Assembly: GCA_964553925.1 (NCBI GenBank)
Contig: CAZKNR010000539.1
Span: 1 to 64,000 of the forward strand
Direction: 5' to 3'
DNA: 64,000 bases
From: DAISKN01 sp964553925
GTDB lineage: Bacteria; Acidobacteriota; Vicinamibacteria; Marinacidobacterales; SMYC01
The position numbers and the translations under genes are program-made. Shown in pieces: positions 51,789 through 60,905 of this stretch. The first letter of the stretch is position 1, and every line of letters begins with the position of its first letter. A model generated the notes under the pieces. The model did no database searches. It had not been told where the DNA came from and worked only from the letters and a program-made list of their open reading frames with translations.

Positions 51789-52094
51789 TCAGCGGGTGAG
51801 CTTGAAAATGACGTTCATCAACTCTTCGAACACTTCCTGCTCGCGACCGCTCTTGATGGCCTGTGCCGCACAACGTTCCAGATAGTTGCGAACCACAAGC
51901 TTCCCCACTCCTCGAAGCGCCTGTTGAGCGGCAGCGACCTGGGTCAAGAGGTCCACGCAGGGACGGTTTTCGTCGAGCATGCGGTGGAGGCCGTCGATCT
52001 GCCCTCCGACGCGCTTCAGCCGCGCCCGGATCTCGGCCTTTCTCGCGTCGGGTACGAAGGCTTCGTTCACCACCGCCAGCGACTTGATACTCAT
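51789..52094 (-). CDS. CsoR/FrmR/CstR-family repressor
   Basis: 101 residues from the ATG at 52094. DUF156 all-helical family: RARLKRVGGQIDGLHRMLDEN, RPCVDLLTQVAAAQQALRGVG. Cu(I)-sensing CsoR uses Cys36, His61 and Cys65. Counting from C46 (RPCVDLL), the corresponding positions here are Y71 and C75 (RNYLERC), so both Cys are kept and the His is Tyr. Two Cys 29 residues apart without the His is the pattern of persulfide-sensing CstR, so the inducer could be a thiol/selenol stress or another soft metal rather than classic Cu(I). It should autoregulate through the palindrome at 52093-52109 and control the two genes downstream. Confidence 0.85.
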   Translation of the reverse strand: MSIKSLAVVNEAFVPDARKAEIRARLKRVGGQIDGLHRMLDENRPCVDLLTQVAAAQQALRGVGKLVVRNYLERCAAQAIKSGREQEVFEELMNVIFKLTR

Positions 52095-52131
52095 ACCCCC
52101 CAAGGGTATATGTCGAATCCGTCTTTGTCAA
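52093..52131 (-). promoter_or_regulatory. Promoter and CsoR-type operator of the HMA operon
   Basis: Minus strand: TTGACA (52126-52131) and TATACC (52105-52110), spacer 15 bp. The G/C-tract palindrome ATACCC-CCCAA-GGGTAT (52093-52109) overlaps the -10 box and the ATG, the position expected for CsoR-family repression. The -35 box overlaps the apaH stop codon. The leader would be only a few bases long. Confidence 0.65.
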
Positions 52132-52952
52132 TCGAGAAAAGCTCGTCCGGAGAGCTCGCTCGATTCCTGAAACACTTGACGATCCTCGAGCCGGAGCGCG
52201 GTGAGGCTCCGTCCCCAGGCGCAGCCGGTATCGAGACCGATCGCGTTTCGTCCGAGGTAGAGCCCCAGCGCCGCCCAGTGTCCGAAGAGCACCGTCACCC
52301 CCGGAGGAAACGAGAAAAGGTCGAACCACGGCCGGCAGCCGTCGGGCGCTTGCTGAGGCGGACCCGCGAAGTCGAGGCAGAGCTCTCCCGTCGCCCGCAG
52401 CGTCCGGATTCGCGTGAACGCGGCGACGACGAGGCGCAGACGTTCGGGATCGGCGAGGTCTCCGTCCCAGCGGGGTGAGGCTCCACCTTCTTCGAACGAT
52501 TCCAGGAGCGGGTAGCGCCGGCGGGAGCGAAGCGCTTCTTGCGCTTCCCACGCGAGGGCTTCCGCCTCTTCGAGACTCCATTCCGGCAGGAGCCCCGCGT
52601 GCACCAGAACGAAGTCTCCCTCTCGATGGAAGAGCGGCCGGCCGATGAGCCACTCGATAAGAGCGTCCCGGTCCGGGGCCTCGAGGACGTCCTCGAAAGT
52701 GTCTCGCTTCCGCGGCTCGCGCAAACCCTCGGCGCGCGCGATCAAGTGGAGGTCGTGGTTCCCGAGAACCGCGGTGACGCATTTGCCCATCGACTTGGCC
52801 CACCTCAGCACTTCGAGAGAGCTGGGGCCCCGATTTACAAGGTCTCCCACGAGCCACACCCGGTCGCGCCCCGGGTCGAACTCGATTCGGCGCAGAAGTC
52901 GCTCGAGCGTGGTAAAACAACCCTGTACGTCGCCGACGGCGTAAGTCGCCAT
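52128..52952 (-). CDS. apaH: Symmetrical diadenosine tetraphosphatase
   Basis: 274 residues. Calcineurin-like phosphoesterase with YAVGDVQGCF, VWLVGDLVNRGP, AVLGNHDLHLIA, LVHAGLLPEW and VLFGHWAALGLY, all diagnostic of ApaH. It splits Ap4A into two ADP and removes Np4A caps from RNA. Full length. Confidence 0.96.
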   Translation of the reverse strand: MATYAVGDVQGCFTTLERLLRRIEFDPGRDRVWLVGDLVNRGPSSLEVLRWAKSMGKCVTAVLGNHDLHLIARAEGLREPRKRDTFEDVLEAPDRDALIEWLIGRPLFHREGDFVLVHAGLLPEWSLEEAEALAWEAQEALRSRRRYPLLESFEEGGASPRWDGDLADPERLRLVVAAFTRIRTLRATGELCLDFAGPPQQAPDGCRPWFDLFSFPPGVTVLFGHWAALGLYLGRNAIGLDTGCAWGRSLTALRLEDRQVFQESSELSGRAFLD

Positions 52953-52983
52953 GGAAGGATCTTAGCTCAGCCTCAGGCTCGTC

Positions 52984-54480
52984 ATGCCGGAATCGAAACC
53001 CTCCGATACGTTCGCCGCCGTGGATCTCGGCTCCAACAGCTTCCATATGAAGATCGTTCGCGTGGTGCAGGACGAAGTCCAGGACGTCGACCGCCTGAGG
53101 GAAAGGGTCCGGCTCGCGGCGGGGCTTCGAGAAGACAAGACCCTGAGCGAGGAAGCCCTGGCCAAAGCGTTCGACACCCTCGCGCGGTTCGGCGAAAGGC
53201 TTCGGGCCATTCCGGCGAAACAAGTTCGCGCGGTGGGCACCAATACGCTCCGGCAGGTGAAGAACCCCAAGACGATGCTGAAGAAGGCCGCGGAGGCTCT
53301 CGGGCATCAGATCGAGATTATCTCGGGCCAGGAGGAGGCGCGGCTCATTTATCTGGGCGTTTCCCACTCGCTCCCGTTCGAGGACGAAAGACGCCTGGTG
53401 GTCGATATCGGCGGAGGGTCGACGGAATGCATCATCGGGGAAGGCTTCGAGTCCCACCGCGCGGCGAGCCTGTTCATGGGCTGCGTCTCTTATACCCGGA
53501 ACTTCTTTCCCGATGGAGTGCTGTCGGAAGAGAACATGAAGGCCGCCCAGACCGCGGCCGGCGTCGAGCTCGAAACGATCGAGGATCGCTTCAAGAGCCT
53601 CGGTTGGGAGCGCGCCTACGGCTCGTCGGGAACCATCCTCGCCGTCGACGCCGTGATCCGCGAGAACGGGTGGGGGCCGGGCATTACCCGTAAGGGACTG
53701 AAGAAGCTCGAGCGGGCGATGATCGAGTCCGGACGGCTCTCGAAGCTCGCTCTTCCGGGATTGAACGAGGAGCGGGCGCCGGTATTCCCCGGAGGCGTCG
53801 CTATCTTGAGAAGCGTGTTCGACGCATTGGGAGTCGAGGTCATGGAGACCGCGACCGGCGCTCTCCGCGAGGGTGTGCTCTACGACCTCATCGGCCGTAT
53901 CCGGCACGAGGATTCGAGGGAGAGGGCGATCCAGCGCCTGGTCGAGCAGTATCGCGTGGATACCGTCCAGGCCGGCCGCGTCGAGCGCGCCGCGCTCGCG
54001 GCGCTGAAGCAGCTCAGAGCCGTCTGGGGACTCGAAGAGCACGAGCACCGGCAGCTCCTCATCTGGGCCGCGAGGCTGCACGAGATCGGCCTCACCATCT
54101 CTTACAGCGGATATCAGCGGCACGGTGCCTACATCGTCGCGAACTCCGAGCTCTCGGGCTTCTCCATCGACGATCAGAGGTTTCTCGCCGCCCTGATAGA
54201 GTCGCATCGCCGGAAGTTTCCTCGAGCCGCTTTCGAAGAGCTCACACTGGTGGATGAGGAGACCGCCCTGAGGCTCGCCATCATTCTGAGGCTCGCGGTG
54301 CTTTTCAACCGGGGCCGGAGTCCGAGCCTTCTCCCGCGGATCGAATTCTCGGGAAAGAAGAAAGGCCTGACGCTGAACTTCCCGCCTTCGTGGCTCGAAG
54401 GACATCCGCTGACCCGGGCCGATCTCGACGAGGAGTCGGCGCTCTTGCGGAAGGCCGGCTACGAGCTCGATTTCGGCTGA
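52984..54480 (+). CDS. ppx: Ppx/GppA-family exopolyphosphatase
   Basis: 498 residues. ASKHA-fold N-terminal half: FAAVDLGSNSFHMKIV, AVGTNTLRQVKN, GQEEARLIYLGV, VVDIGGGSTECI, GSSGTILAVD. The C-terminal half has an HD-like helical domain (WAARLHEIGLTISYSGYQRHGAYI). It degrades polyphosphate or pppGpp. The CHAD-CYTH gene 3 kb away supports polyphosphate. The divergent apaH start is 31 bp away. Confidence 0.95.
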   Translation: MPESKPSDTFAAVDLGSNSFHMKIVRVVQDEVQDVDRLRERVRLAAGLREDKTLSEEALAKAFDTLARFGERLRAIPAKQVRAVGTNTLRQVKNPKTMLKKAAEALGHQIEIISGQEEARLIYLGVSHSLPFEDERRLVVDIGGGSTECIIGEGFESHRAASLFMGCVSYTRNFFPDGVLSEENMKAAQTAAGVELETIEDRFKSLGWERAYGSSGTILAVDAVIRENGWGPGITRKGLKKLERAMIESGRLSKLALPGLNEERAPVFPGGVAILRSVFDALGVEVMETATGALREGVLYDLIGRIRHEDSRERAIQRLVEQYRVDTVQAGRVERAALAALKQLRAVWGLEEHEHRQLLIWAARLHEIGLTISYSGYQRHGAYIVANSELSGFSIDDQRFLAALIESHRRKFPRAAFEELTLVDEETALRLAIILRLAVLFNRGRSPSLLPRIEFSGKKKGLTLNFPPSWLEGHPLTRADLDEESALLRKAGYELDFG

Positions 54481-54482
54481 TC

Positions 54483-56726
54483 TTATTGACCGCGGTGTCT
54501 GCGTCTGCGTTTGCCGGCAGTCGCCTTCGGTCGCGGCTTTACCCCTCGCGACCGTGGCGGCTCTAGGCCCTCGATCGAAAGCTCGATGCGGCGAAGCACG
54601 AGATCGACCTTCGCCACGAGAACGGTGACCCGATCCGCGAGACGGAAAATACGGCCCGTGGACTCCCCTCTCAGGGTGTGGGCTTCCTCGTTGTAGTGAT
54701 AGTAGTCGTCGACGAGGGTGCTGATGTGCACCAGGCCCTCGACGAAGTACTCGACGAGCTCGACGTACAGTCCGTAACTCGTGACTCCGGTCACGACCCC
54801 CTGGTAGACGTCACCCACCTTGTCCGACATGAAGCGGACTTTCTTCCAATCGACGAGCTCGCGCTCCGCCTCGTCGGCGCGTCTCTCGGTGTAGGAGCTC
54901 CGCTCCGCGACTTCCTTCAGCCGCCGCTCGCGAACCTCCGCGGCCTCCGTCTCGGGAACGCCTTTCTCCCGGAGCTCCCGGAGCAGACGATGCACGATCA
55001 GATCGGGATAGCGCCGTATGGGAGAGGTGAAATGGGTATAGAACGGCGCCGCGAGCGCGTAGTGTCCGCCGTTCTCCTCGGAGTAGACCGCCTTTTTCAT
55101 CGTCCGGAGCATCACGTAGGAGACGAGCCTCTCCTCGGGCTTACCTTCGACGCGGGCGAGAAGCCTCTGAAAGGCCCGCGGGTTGAGGCGCTCGGAGGGA
55201 GAGCGCAGCCGAAGCCCGAGGCCGACGAGGAACTCCTCGAACACCTCGACGCGGCTGTCGTCCGGGGGCTCGTGGATCCGGTAGATCGAGGGAGCGCCGC
55301 GCTCGGCGATGTGGAGCGCGACGGTCTCGTTCGCGAGGAGCATGAACTCCTCGATGATGCGATGGGCGACGTTGCGCTCGGAGGCGCGGATGTCGGTCAC
55401 CCGGCCCTTGTCGTCGAGGACTACTTCCGCTTCGGGACGGTCGAAGTCGATCGAGCCCCGCGCCTCGCGCCGGGCTCGCAGGATCTTGAAGAGGGCCTCC
55501 ATGCGCGCAAACGCGGGAAGGAGCTCCTTGTACTCGCGGGTGACGGCGGGATCCCGGTCGACGAGGATCTGCTTCACCTTGGTATAGGTCATCCGGGCGC
55601 GGCTTCGAATGACCCCGTCGGCGAACCGGCTCGTGACGATCTTCCCCGCGGGGCTCACCTCGACGAAAACGCTCTGGACCAGGCGGTCGACTCCGGGGTT
55701 CAAACTGCAGATCCCATTCGAGAGCCGCTCGGGGAGCATGGGAATCGCGCGCTCGGGAAAGTAGACCGACGTGCCCCGATGAAAGGCTTCCTGATCGAGA
55801 CGCGACCCCTCGCGCACGTAGTGCGAGACGTCCGCGATGTGGACCCCGAGGAGGAAGTTCCCGTTCGCGAGGGTCTCGACCTCGACGGCGTCGTCGAAAT
55901 CCCGCGCGGTCTCACCGTCGATGGTGACGATCGGGCTGCTGCGGAAGTCCTCGCGCGCGCCGAGGGCCCGCGAGCTCACCTCGGAGGCAGTGGCCTCCGC
56001 CTCCGCGAGGACGTCCTCGGGAAACTCGTCGGGAAGACCGTGCTTCGCGACGACCACCAGGAGATCGACCCCGGGCTCGTCGACGTTTCCCACGACCTCG
56101 ACGATGCGTCCAAGAGGCGCGCGATAGGGAGCGGGGTAGCGCGTAAGCTCGACGACCACCATATCCTTCGCCTTCGCGCCGCCGAGGTCCTTGTCGGGGA
56201 GGAAGACCTCGTACGGAAAGCGCGGGTCGAAGGGCACAACGCGGGTCCCGCCGGCGTCCGTCTCGAGCCTTCCTACGATATGAGTGGTGACGCGCTCGAC
56301 GACTTTGACGATGCGTCCCTCGAGCCGCCCGTCGGCGCTTTTCTTCGCCACATGAACGAGGACCCGGTCACCGTGGAGAGCGTCCGCGAGCTCCGCCGAG
56401 GGAACGTAGACGTCGGCGAGGCCCGGCTCCGATGGAATGACGAAGCCGAACCCTCGGCTCTTCATCTCGAGCCGCCCGGCGACGAGATCCATCTTTTCGG
56501 GAAGGCCGATGCGGTCGGTCCGGGTGCGAACGAGCTCCCCCTTCGCGAGCAGCCCCTCGATCGCCCGCTTCGCCTCGAGCCGGGCCTCGCCCTTCACCCG
56601 AAGCTGCTTGATGAGGTCCTTCTCCGTGGTCGGCCGCCCGAGAACTCGGAGGCGCTCCTTGATACGACGGGGGTAATCGATTGTGGTCACCGTGCAGTCC
56701 GGCTTTGACAATACGCCGCCCTGCAC
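54483..56726 (-). CDS. rnr: Ribonuclease R
   Basis: 747 residues. An N-terminal helix-turn-helix (IKERLRVLGRPTTEKDLIKQL), two cold-shock OB folds (GFGFVIPSEPGLADVYVPS), the RNB catalytic domain with TIDGETARDFDDAVEVE (Asp residues bind Mg) and FPERAIPMLPERLSNGICSL, and a C-terminal S1 domain (GDVYQGVVTGVTSYGLYVEL) plus a basic tail. It is a 3'-5' exoribonuclease for structured RNA. GTG start at 56726; a GTG at 56690 is an alternative. Convergent with ppx by 2 bp. Confidence 0.95.
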   Translation of the reverse strand: MQGGVLSKPDCTVTTIDYPRRIKERLRVLGRPTTEKDLIKQLRVKGEARLEAKRAIEGLLAKGELVRTRTDRIGLPEKMDLVAGRLEMKSRGFGFVIPSEPGLADVYVPSAELADALHGDRVLVHVAKKSADGRLEGRIVKVVERVTTHIVGRLETDAGGTRVVPFDPRFPYEVFLPDKDLGGAKAKDMVVVELTRYPAPYRAPLGRIVEVVGNVDEPGVDLLVVVAKHGLPDEFPEDVLAEAEATASEVSSRALGAREDFRSSPIVTIDGETARDFDDAVEVETLANGNFLLGVHIADVSHYVREGSRLDQEAFHRGTSVYFPERAIPMLPERLSNGICSLNPGVDRLVQSVFVEVSPAGKIVTSRFADGVIRSRARMTYTKVKQILVDRDPAVTREYKELLPAFARMEALFKILRARREARGSIDFDRPEAEVVLDDKGRVTDIRASERNVAHRIIEEFMLLANETVALHIAERGAPSIYRIHEPPDDSRVEVFEEFLVGLGLRLRSPSERLNPRAFQRLLARVEGKPEERLVSYVMLRTMKKAVYSEENGGHYALAAPFYTHFTSPIRRYPDLIVHRLLRELREKGVPETEAAEVRERRLKEVAERSSYTERRADEAERELVDWKKVRFMSDKVGDVYQGVVTGVTSYGLYVELVEYFVEGLVHISTLVDDYYHYNEEAHTLRGESTGRIFRLADRVTVLVAKVDLVLRRIELSIEGLEPPRSRGVKPRPKATAGKRRRRHRGQ

Positions 56727-56754
56727 ATATCATTCAACCCGCAATACTTCCCAC

Positions 56755-56840
56755 GCCGAAGTGGCGGAATGGCAGACGCGCTGCGTTCAGGGCGCAGTCC
56801 TCTTATGAGGGTCGGGGTTCGAGTCCCCGCTTCGGCACCA
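56755..56840 (+). tRNA. tRNA-Leu (anticodon CAG)
   Basis: 86 nt including the encoded CCA. Acceptor GCCGAAG pairs with CTTCGGC. Anticodon arm CTGCG-TTCAGGG-CGCAG, anticodon CAG. A class II long variable arm follows the anticodon arm. T arm GGGGTTCGAGTCCCC. Its 3' end faces the accessory region to the right. Confidence 0.95.
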
Positions 56841-57015
56841 ACAAGAGCTAAGTCCCGGGGTCTTCACGCGTGAGGCGAAGGGAATCGCCCAGGTTTCCGG
56901 TTGGAGAGCAATCCCATCCGGACATAGAATGTATAGCCGTGGCTAAACAGCTAATGTGGCTTGATCGACGACAATACGGCGACAACAGGGCGTTCTCATA
57001 CGGACGCGACCCCAG

Positions 57016-57276
57016 CTTGATGACGTCGTAGAAAAGTTCGAACGCAAGCACAGTGTTGAGAAGAGTGAAGTCTGGGAGCTGCTTCAGAGCAAACCCACGT
57101 TTCGGTTTGTCGAAAAGGGTCACCGTGAAGGCGAGAACGTCTATGCTGCTTTAGGACGGACCGACGCCGGAAGATGTGTTGTCGTTTTTTTTGTCTACAA
57201 GACGACCAGAGCCGCCCTCGTCATTTCTGGCCGCGATATGACTCGGGGTGAACGGAAACGCTATGAAAAAAAATAG
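57016..57276 (+). pseudogene. 5'-truncated BrnT-like toxin gene
   Basis: A frame with no ATG, GTG or TTG start. From 57016 it reads LDDVVEKFERKHSVEKSEVW, then GENVYAALGRTDAGRCVVVFF and LVISGRDMTRGERKRYEKK, stop. This is the BrnT/DUF4258 toxin fold (a ribonuclease) with the C-terminal part well conserved and the first strand lost. The stop is followed by a run of eight A shared with the next reading frame. Degenerate. Confidence 0.75.
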
Positions 57277-57530
57277 GAGTTCGATATCTGAGGCCACGTC
57301 CTACCAGGAAATGGGCCAGTATTGGGATTCAGAAAGATCTGGATGACATCTGGGATCAGACCGAGCCTGCCGAGTTCTCCGTAAGTCTCCAGGCCGAAGC
57401 GAACTATTACCCGATCGAATCCGCTCTGTCAGATAAGATCCGCGACTTAGCGAAGCGTCACGGCGTTTCTCCCCAGACCTTGCTGAACCTCTGGGTTCAG
57501 GAAAAACTGCAAGAAGAGAAAGTCGACTAA
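57263..57530 (+). pseudogene. Frameshifted CopG/BrnA-like antitoxin gene
   Basis: ATG at 57263, then MKKNRSSISEATSYQEMGQYWDSE, then a +1 shift at about 57331-57335. The other frame continues DLDDIWDQTEPAEFSVSLQAE, IESALSDKIRDLAKRHGVSPQTLLNLWVQEKL. This is a ribbon-helix-helix antitoxin with a typical C-terminus. The start and stop differ by one nucleotide in phase (265 nt apart), so a single-base insertion (or a two-base loss) broke it. Together with the gene before it this was a BrnT/BrnA-type module. Confidence 0.75.
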
Positions 57531-58256
57531 TTCTTCCGCCCGGTGAGAGTGCGGTGAGAATTCAGGCTCACGATGCGAGCTCAGCGACGTGTTGACCCAT
57601 TGACCCGCGGACAACCTCGTATCCGGCGTGGAGCGTCGCTCTCGGAGTGTGATCCTCGCGCAATCGTGCGAATGGCCGTGCTCGGGTGTCACGGGGCGAA
57701 CTCCGTCCTGTTCGAAGAGACGCTCAAGGGCTCCGGCGAAGCCGTTGTTGGTGGCAGCGCCGGGAAAACAGATGAACTTCTTCCAGGGCTCACCACAAGT
57801 CAGTAACCAGCCCCACGGCCAGCACCTCGTCATAACTCTCACGTCATCTCCCTGCACCGTTTTCACGGCTGGCGGCTTCCAGGAGCCACCGATGATTGAG
57901 CCCGGCCCGCGTGGCGGTGGACGCTATCCCCCCGGGATAGCGTGACGTGGTCGAGCCTTTGCCGATCAAGTTCTGAGCCCCAGCTGAGACCGTGCTTGTC
58001 ATCCTTTCCGCTCGCGAGGATGCCGAAACATTGATGACAATCCCGGACCAGACTGCATCGGTCGCAGAGGGTGTACCACCACGTTGGGCGCGTGCAGCCC
58101 GGAGAGCCGTGCATCCGAGGACTAAATCGCGATCCTCCCAGGAATTTCGTAAACTGTTTGGTATCCAGTTCCCAGGGTCTCAGACAAACAGCACTGGAAC
58201 TCGCCGAGTTCCTTTTGAGGAGGACTCGCGTTTCGACGCCGAGTAGCAGCGACATC
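57531..58256. other. Intergenic stretch, no convincing gene
   Basis: About 725 bp between the broken toxin-antitoxin pair and the membrane-protein gene. Several frames are open but none has a domain or a ribosome binding site. I see no direct repeat of the tRNA-Leu 3' end here. Confidence 0.4.
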
Positions 58257-58685
58257 ATGAACTCGAGAGCGTTTGCGCCTACGGCCGCCGCTTTTCTTCT
58301 GATCGGAGTTTTGCTCATCCCGAAGGTCTTCGAGCGAGCCGGCAATGGACTTGTAGCAACGGCTAACTGGACGTCTTACCGCGTTGGCTGGGACTGGCAT
58401 CGAATCCACCCCAACTTCGTCAACATCCCTGGTAAGGATCTCATGAAGAAGCCGGAAGGGTCGCTCCATCCAGCGGTGCCTCTATTCCTGGCTCTCGGCG
58501 CCTTGAACCTGGTCGGGCTCGCGGCTCCACGATCGCGCTATTTCTTCGCGGTCATGAATCTCATCTGGGTAATTCTGTTCGTCTTCGTCATTTTCGTCTG
58601 GATGGGGACCACGTACACAAGAGCAGACTACCCGCGACTATCACCGACCAGCTCTTCAACAACCCCACCAATTCGAAAGGGTTGA
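58257..58685 (+). CDS. Hypothetical membrane protein
   Basis: 142 residues from the ATG at 58257 (MNSRAFAPTAAAFLLIGVLLI). Three hydrophobic segments are likely (about 9-24, 78-96, 101-119) with a hydrophilic loop between the first two (NWTSYRVGWDWHRIHPNF). It starts a run of four closely spaced genes. No family recognised. Confidence 0.6.
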   Translation: MNSRAFAPTAAAFLLIGVLLIPKVFERAGNGLVATANWTSYRVGWDWHRIHPNFVNIPGKDLMKKPEGSLHPAVPLFLALGALNLVGLAAPRSRYFFAVMNLIWVILFVFVIFVWMGTTYTRADYPRLSPTSSSTTPPIRKG

Positions 58686-58689
58686 ACGA

Positions 58690-58980
58690 ATGTCAGGGAA
58701 GGCGATGCTCCAACTCGCTTTCGCTCTTGGAATTCTGGTGCTCGCGATGGCGGTCATCATCGCTCGCCTTCGCACGCGCAGACGCGCCTGGGCTTTACTC
58801 TCTCTGCTGTTTCGCTTCTCCTGCCTCCTGATCGGGACGGCGTCGACGGCCTACTGGGCTGCCGCACCGGGCGGGCCGCACCCCATTTCGGCGTGCGGTA
58901 GCGCATTCCTTCTCCTAGCGTACGTGGTCTCGGGCGAGTCAGACCTTCTCCGGACGCCGCCAAAAGCTGATCATGAGTGA
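58690..58980 (+). CDS. Hypothetical small membrane protein
   Basis: 96 residues. Three hydrophobic segments (about 8-25, 34-58, 68-84) with an arginine-rich loop (RLRTRRRA). It begins 4 bp after the previous gene and overlaps the next by 8 bp. No family recognised. Confidence 0.6.
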   Translation: MSGKAMLQLAFALGILVLAMAVIIARLRTRRRAWALLSLLFRFSCLLIGTASTAYWAAAPGGPHPISACGSAFLLLAYVVSGESDLLRTPPKADHE

Positions 58981-59911
58981 ACGCGCCGCACAAGGCCGAA
59001 AGCGGACCGTTTTTGCGCTGTGCGTCTTCATCGCCGCGCTCGCCGCCGTATACGCCTTCGTTGGCGATAGGACCATCTGGGGCGAATGGATCTCTGTCGC
59101 ACCTCCCGCCATCTGGGGCGTTCTCCTTTTGCCATCGGGCGTCCGCTTGCGGAGCTGGGTGCTCCTCGCATTTATAACCTCCTTCCTGGTCCTTGCGTCC
59201 GAGTGGCCGCAGATCGGCGCGAGCGCAGCGCCGTCCTCCCAAACGATTCGCGTTGTGACATGGAACATCGGAGCGGGAAACATTGGCTGGGCGGAAGCCG
59301 TCAAGGAATTGAAGCCTGACATCGTCCTCGTTCAAGAGGGCATGAAACCGGCGACCATCGAGGAGGGATTCCACTGGTACGGGACTCTCGACCCGGGGAC
59401 GCTATCTCGCTTTCCGGCCGAGGTCCTGCCCACGGAGAGCGTCGGCCCCTGGACGGACCCGCAGCTCCTCTTGATGGAGATTCATGGGAGGAAGGTGCTC
59501 GTTGCTAACGTCCGCCTCATGCTTCCTTCGATCGTGATTCAGCTCGTGGACCCGTTCTACGAAAACCCGAGCCAAAACTACCGTGCGCGTATCGGGCAGT
59601 ATGGGAAACTCGCTTCATTGTTGGAATCGACTGCGAGGTCCACGGAAGCCGAAGCCATACTTTTGGCCGGAGACTTCAACGTTCCGGCACACATGCCATC
59701 GCTTGCACCGTTGCGCCGCTTTCTACAGGACTCCTGGCGCGCATCCGGATCGGGCTGGGGCGCGACCGTTCCCGAGTTCCTTCCCCTTACTCGCATCGAC
59801 CAACTCTGGCTGTCGCGAGAAATCGAGCCGGTCTCGGTCCGCGTCGTCCGGGTCGAAGGCTCCGACCACCGAGCGGTCGTCGCGGACCTGAGTTTTCGCG
59901 AAACGACATGA
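58973..59911 (+). CDS. Membrane-anchored EEP-family phosphodiesterase/nuclease
   Basis: 312 residues. Two or three N-terminal membrane helices (about 12-32, 40-55, 60-78) followed by an endonuclease/exonuclease/phosphatase domain. Motifs: VVTWNIGAGN, LVQEGMK, LLAGDFNVPAH, RIDQLWLS and SDHRAVVADL (Asp/His at the end). This layout is like YafD-type membrane EEP proteins. The substrate could be DNA, phospholipid or a phosphodiester and is not determined. Confidence 0.88.
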   Translation: MSERAAQGRKRTVFALCVFIAALAAVYAFVGDRTIWGEWISVAPPAIWGVLLLPSGVRLRSWVLLAFITSFLVLASEWPQIGASAAPSSQTIRVVTWNIGAGNIGWAEAVKELKPDIVLVQEGMKPATIEEGFHWYGTLDPGTLSRFPAEVLPTESVGPWTDPQLLLMEIHGRKVLVANVRLMLPSIVIQLVDPFYENPSQNYRARIGQYGKLASLLESTARSTEAEAILLAGDFNVPAHMPSLAPLRRFLQDSWRASGSGWGATVPEFLPLTRIDQLWLSREIEPVSVRVVRVEGSDHRAVVADLSFRETT

Positions 59912-60342
59912 TGAGCCAGGCGATGTTGCTTTTCCTCGATTTCGACGGCGTTCTGCGAAGGGCAGACTCTCCGAAGTATCGCTTTGACGGGGACTGCCTC
60001 GAGCTCTTCCAGCAGACCGTCCGGGCTCTCGAGGATATCGAGATCGTGGTGTCCTCTTCCTGGAAAGACGCATTCAGCATGAGTGAGATAAGGGGGCACT
60101 TCGCGCCGGATATCGCAAAGAGAATCATTGGAGTCACGCCGAGCCTGTTGAGGATCGAGGAGTACCCGCGGCATCGTGAGGTCCGGGCGTTTCTTCGACG
60201 GCAGGGTTGGGAGCAGCGCCGCTGGCTCGCGATCGACGATGACCCTGACAACTACGGGCCTGGGACGAACGTTGTGCTAACGGAACCGACAAAGGGGTTC
60301 GACCAACTCGCAGCGGAATCTTTGATGCGCATCGCCCGGTAG
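59908..60342 (+). CDS. HAD-fold hydrolase domain protein
   Basis: 144 residues. Motif I LLFLDFDGVLRR, VVSSSWKD (motif II Ser region) and WLAIDDDP (motif III/IV Asp cluster). It resembles the short HAD domain seen with RNA-repair and nucleotide proteins. Its ATG overlaps the EEP stop as ATGA, so the two are translationally coupled and may act on the same phosphorylated substrate. Confidence 0.82.
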   Translation: MMSQAMLLFLDFDGVLRRADSPKYRFDGDCLELFQQTVRALEDIEIVVSSSWKDAFSMSEIRGHFAPDIAKRIIGVTPSLLRIEEYPRHREVRAFLRRQGWEQRRWLAIDDDPDNYGPGTNVVLTEPTKGFDQLAAESLMRIAR

Positions 60343-60383
60343 AAAGAAACGTACCAAAAAAAAATTGTAATGGAACTGAACCC

Positions 60384-60663
60384 CACGCCTTCCAGCGTTC
60401 GGATCACAATGACCCGTGGAGACTCTTCAACGTGACGAAGCTCGTGCCGGAAGACTAGCGTTGGACACGGAAGTACAACGGACAGAAGGAGCTCCTCGAC
60501 CATATACTCAGCAGTGAGGGACTCATGCCTCGGCAGGGCAATCTTCGCCAGGTGCCGACGATGAGCATAATCAACGAGGACACTCCCAACTTGATCGGTG
60601 CGCACCCCATCGCGGACGGTGTGATTCCCGACCACGCACCGGTCACCGCTACGTTCGTGTAGC
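60384..60663 (+). pseudogene. Decayed EEP-family C-terminal fragment
   Basis: The frame from 60384 reads HAFQRSDHNDPWRLFNVTKLVPED, a TAG stop (60456-60458), then RWTRKYNGQKELLDHILSS. A one-base insertion near 60599-60601 shifts the phase, and the other frame continues AHPIADGVIPDHAPVTATFV, ending at 60663. KELLDHILSS and PDHAPVTATF are the C-terminal motifs of EEP proteins. Two lesions show it is dead. Confidence 0.7.
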
Positions 60664-60905
60664 CGATTATCTAAAATAGACAACCTTTTCCCCGCGCAAA
60701 TCCCTCTTCGGAAGTCCTTTCTATTGCCGGATCCCACGGCTCTCCGTCGCATCGCGCAGGAAATGGTCGCACCGAATACCGCGAAGCAGATTTCCGGACT
60801 GCGACCTGCTATAATTGAGAACAACCAGCTATTCTGAATTCTTAACAGGCCCCGCTTACTCGACCTTGTTCGGTATTCATGTCTCCGAGGGAAGGGAGAA
60901 AGCCG

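Noticed and set aside
51778..54405. Upstream extension of the outer-membrane protein frame (open to 54405)
   Set aside because: It runs antisense to ppx and through apaH and csoR in another phase. A signal peptide and ribosome binding site fix the start at 51777.
54678..56708. A 676-codon open frame on the plus strand
   Set aside because: It is the complement of RNase R, and the product resembles no protein family.
57447..57866. A 139-codon minus-strand frame
   Set aside because: No domain, no ribosome binding site, and it partly opposes the antitoxin remnant.
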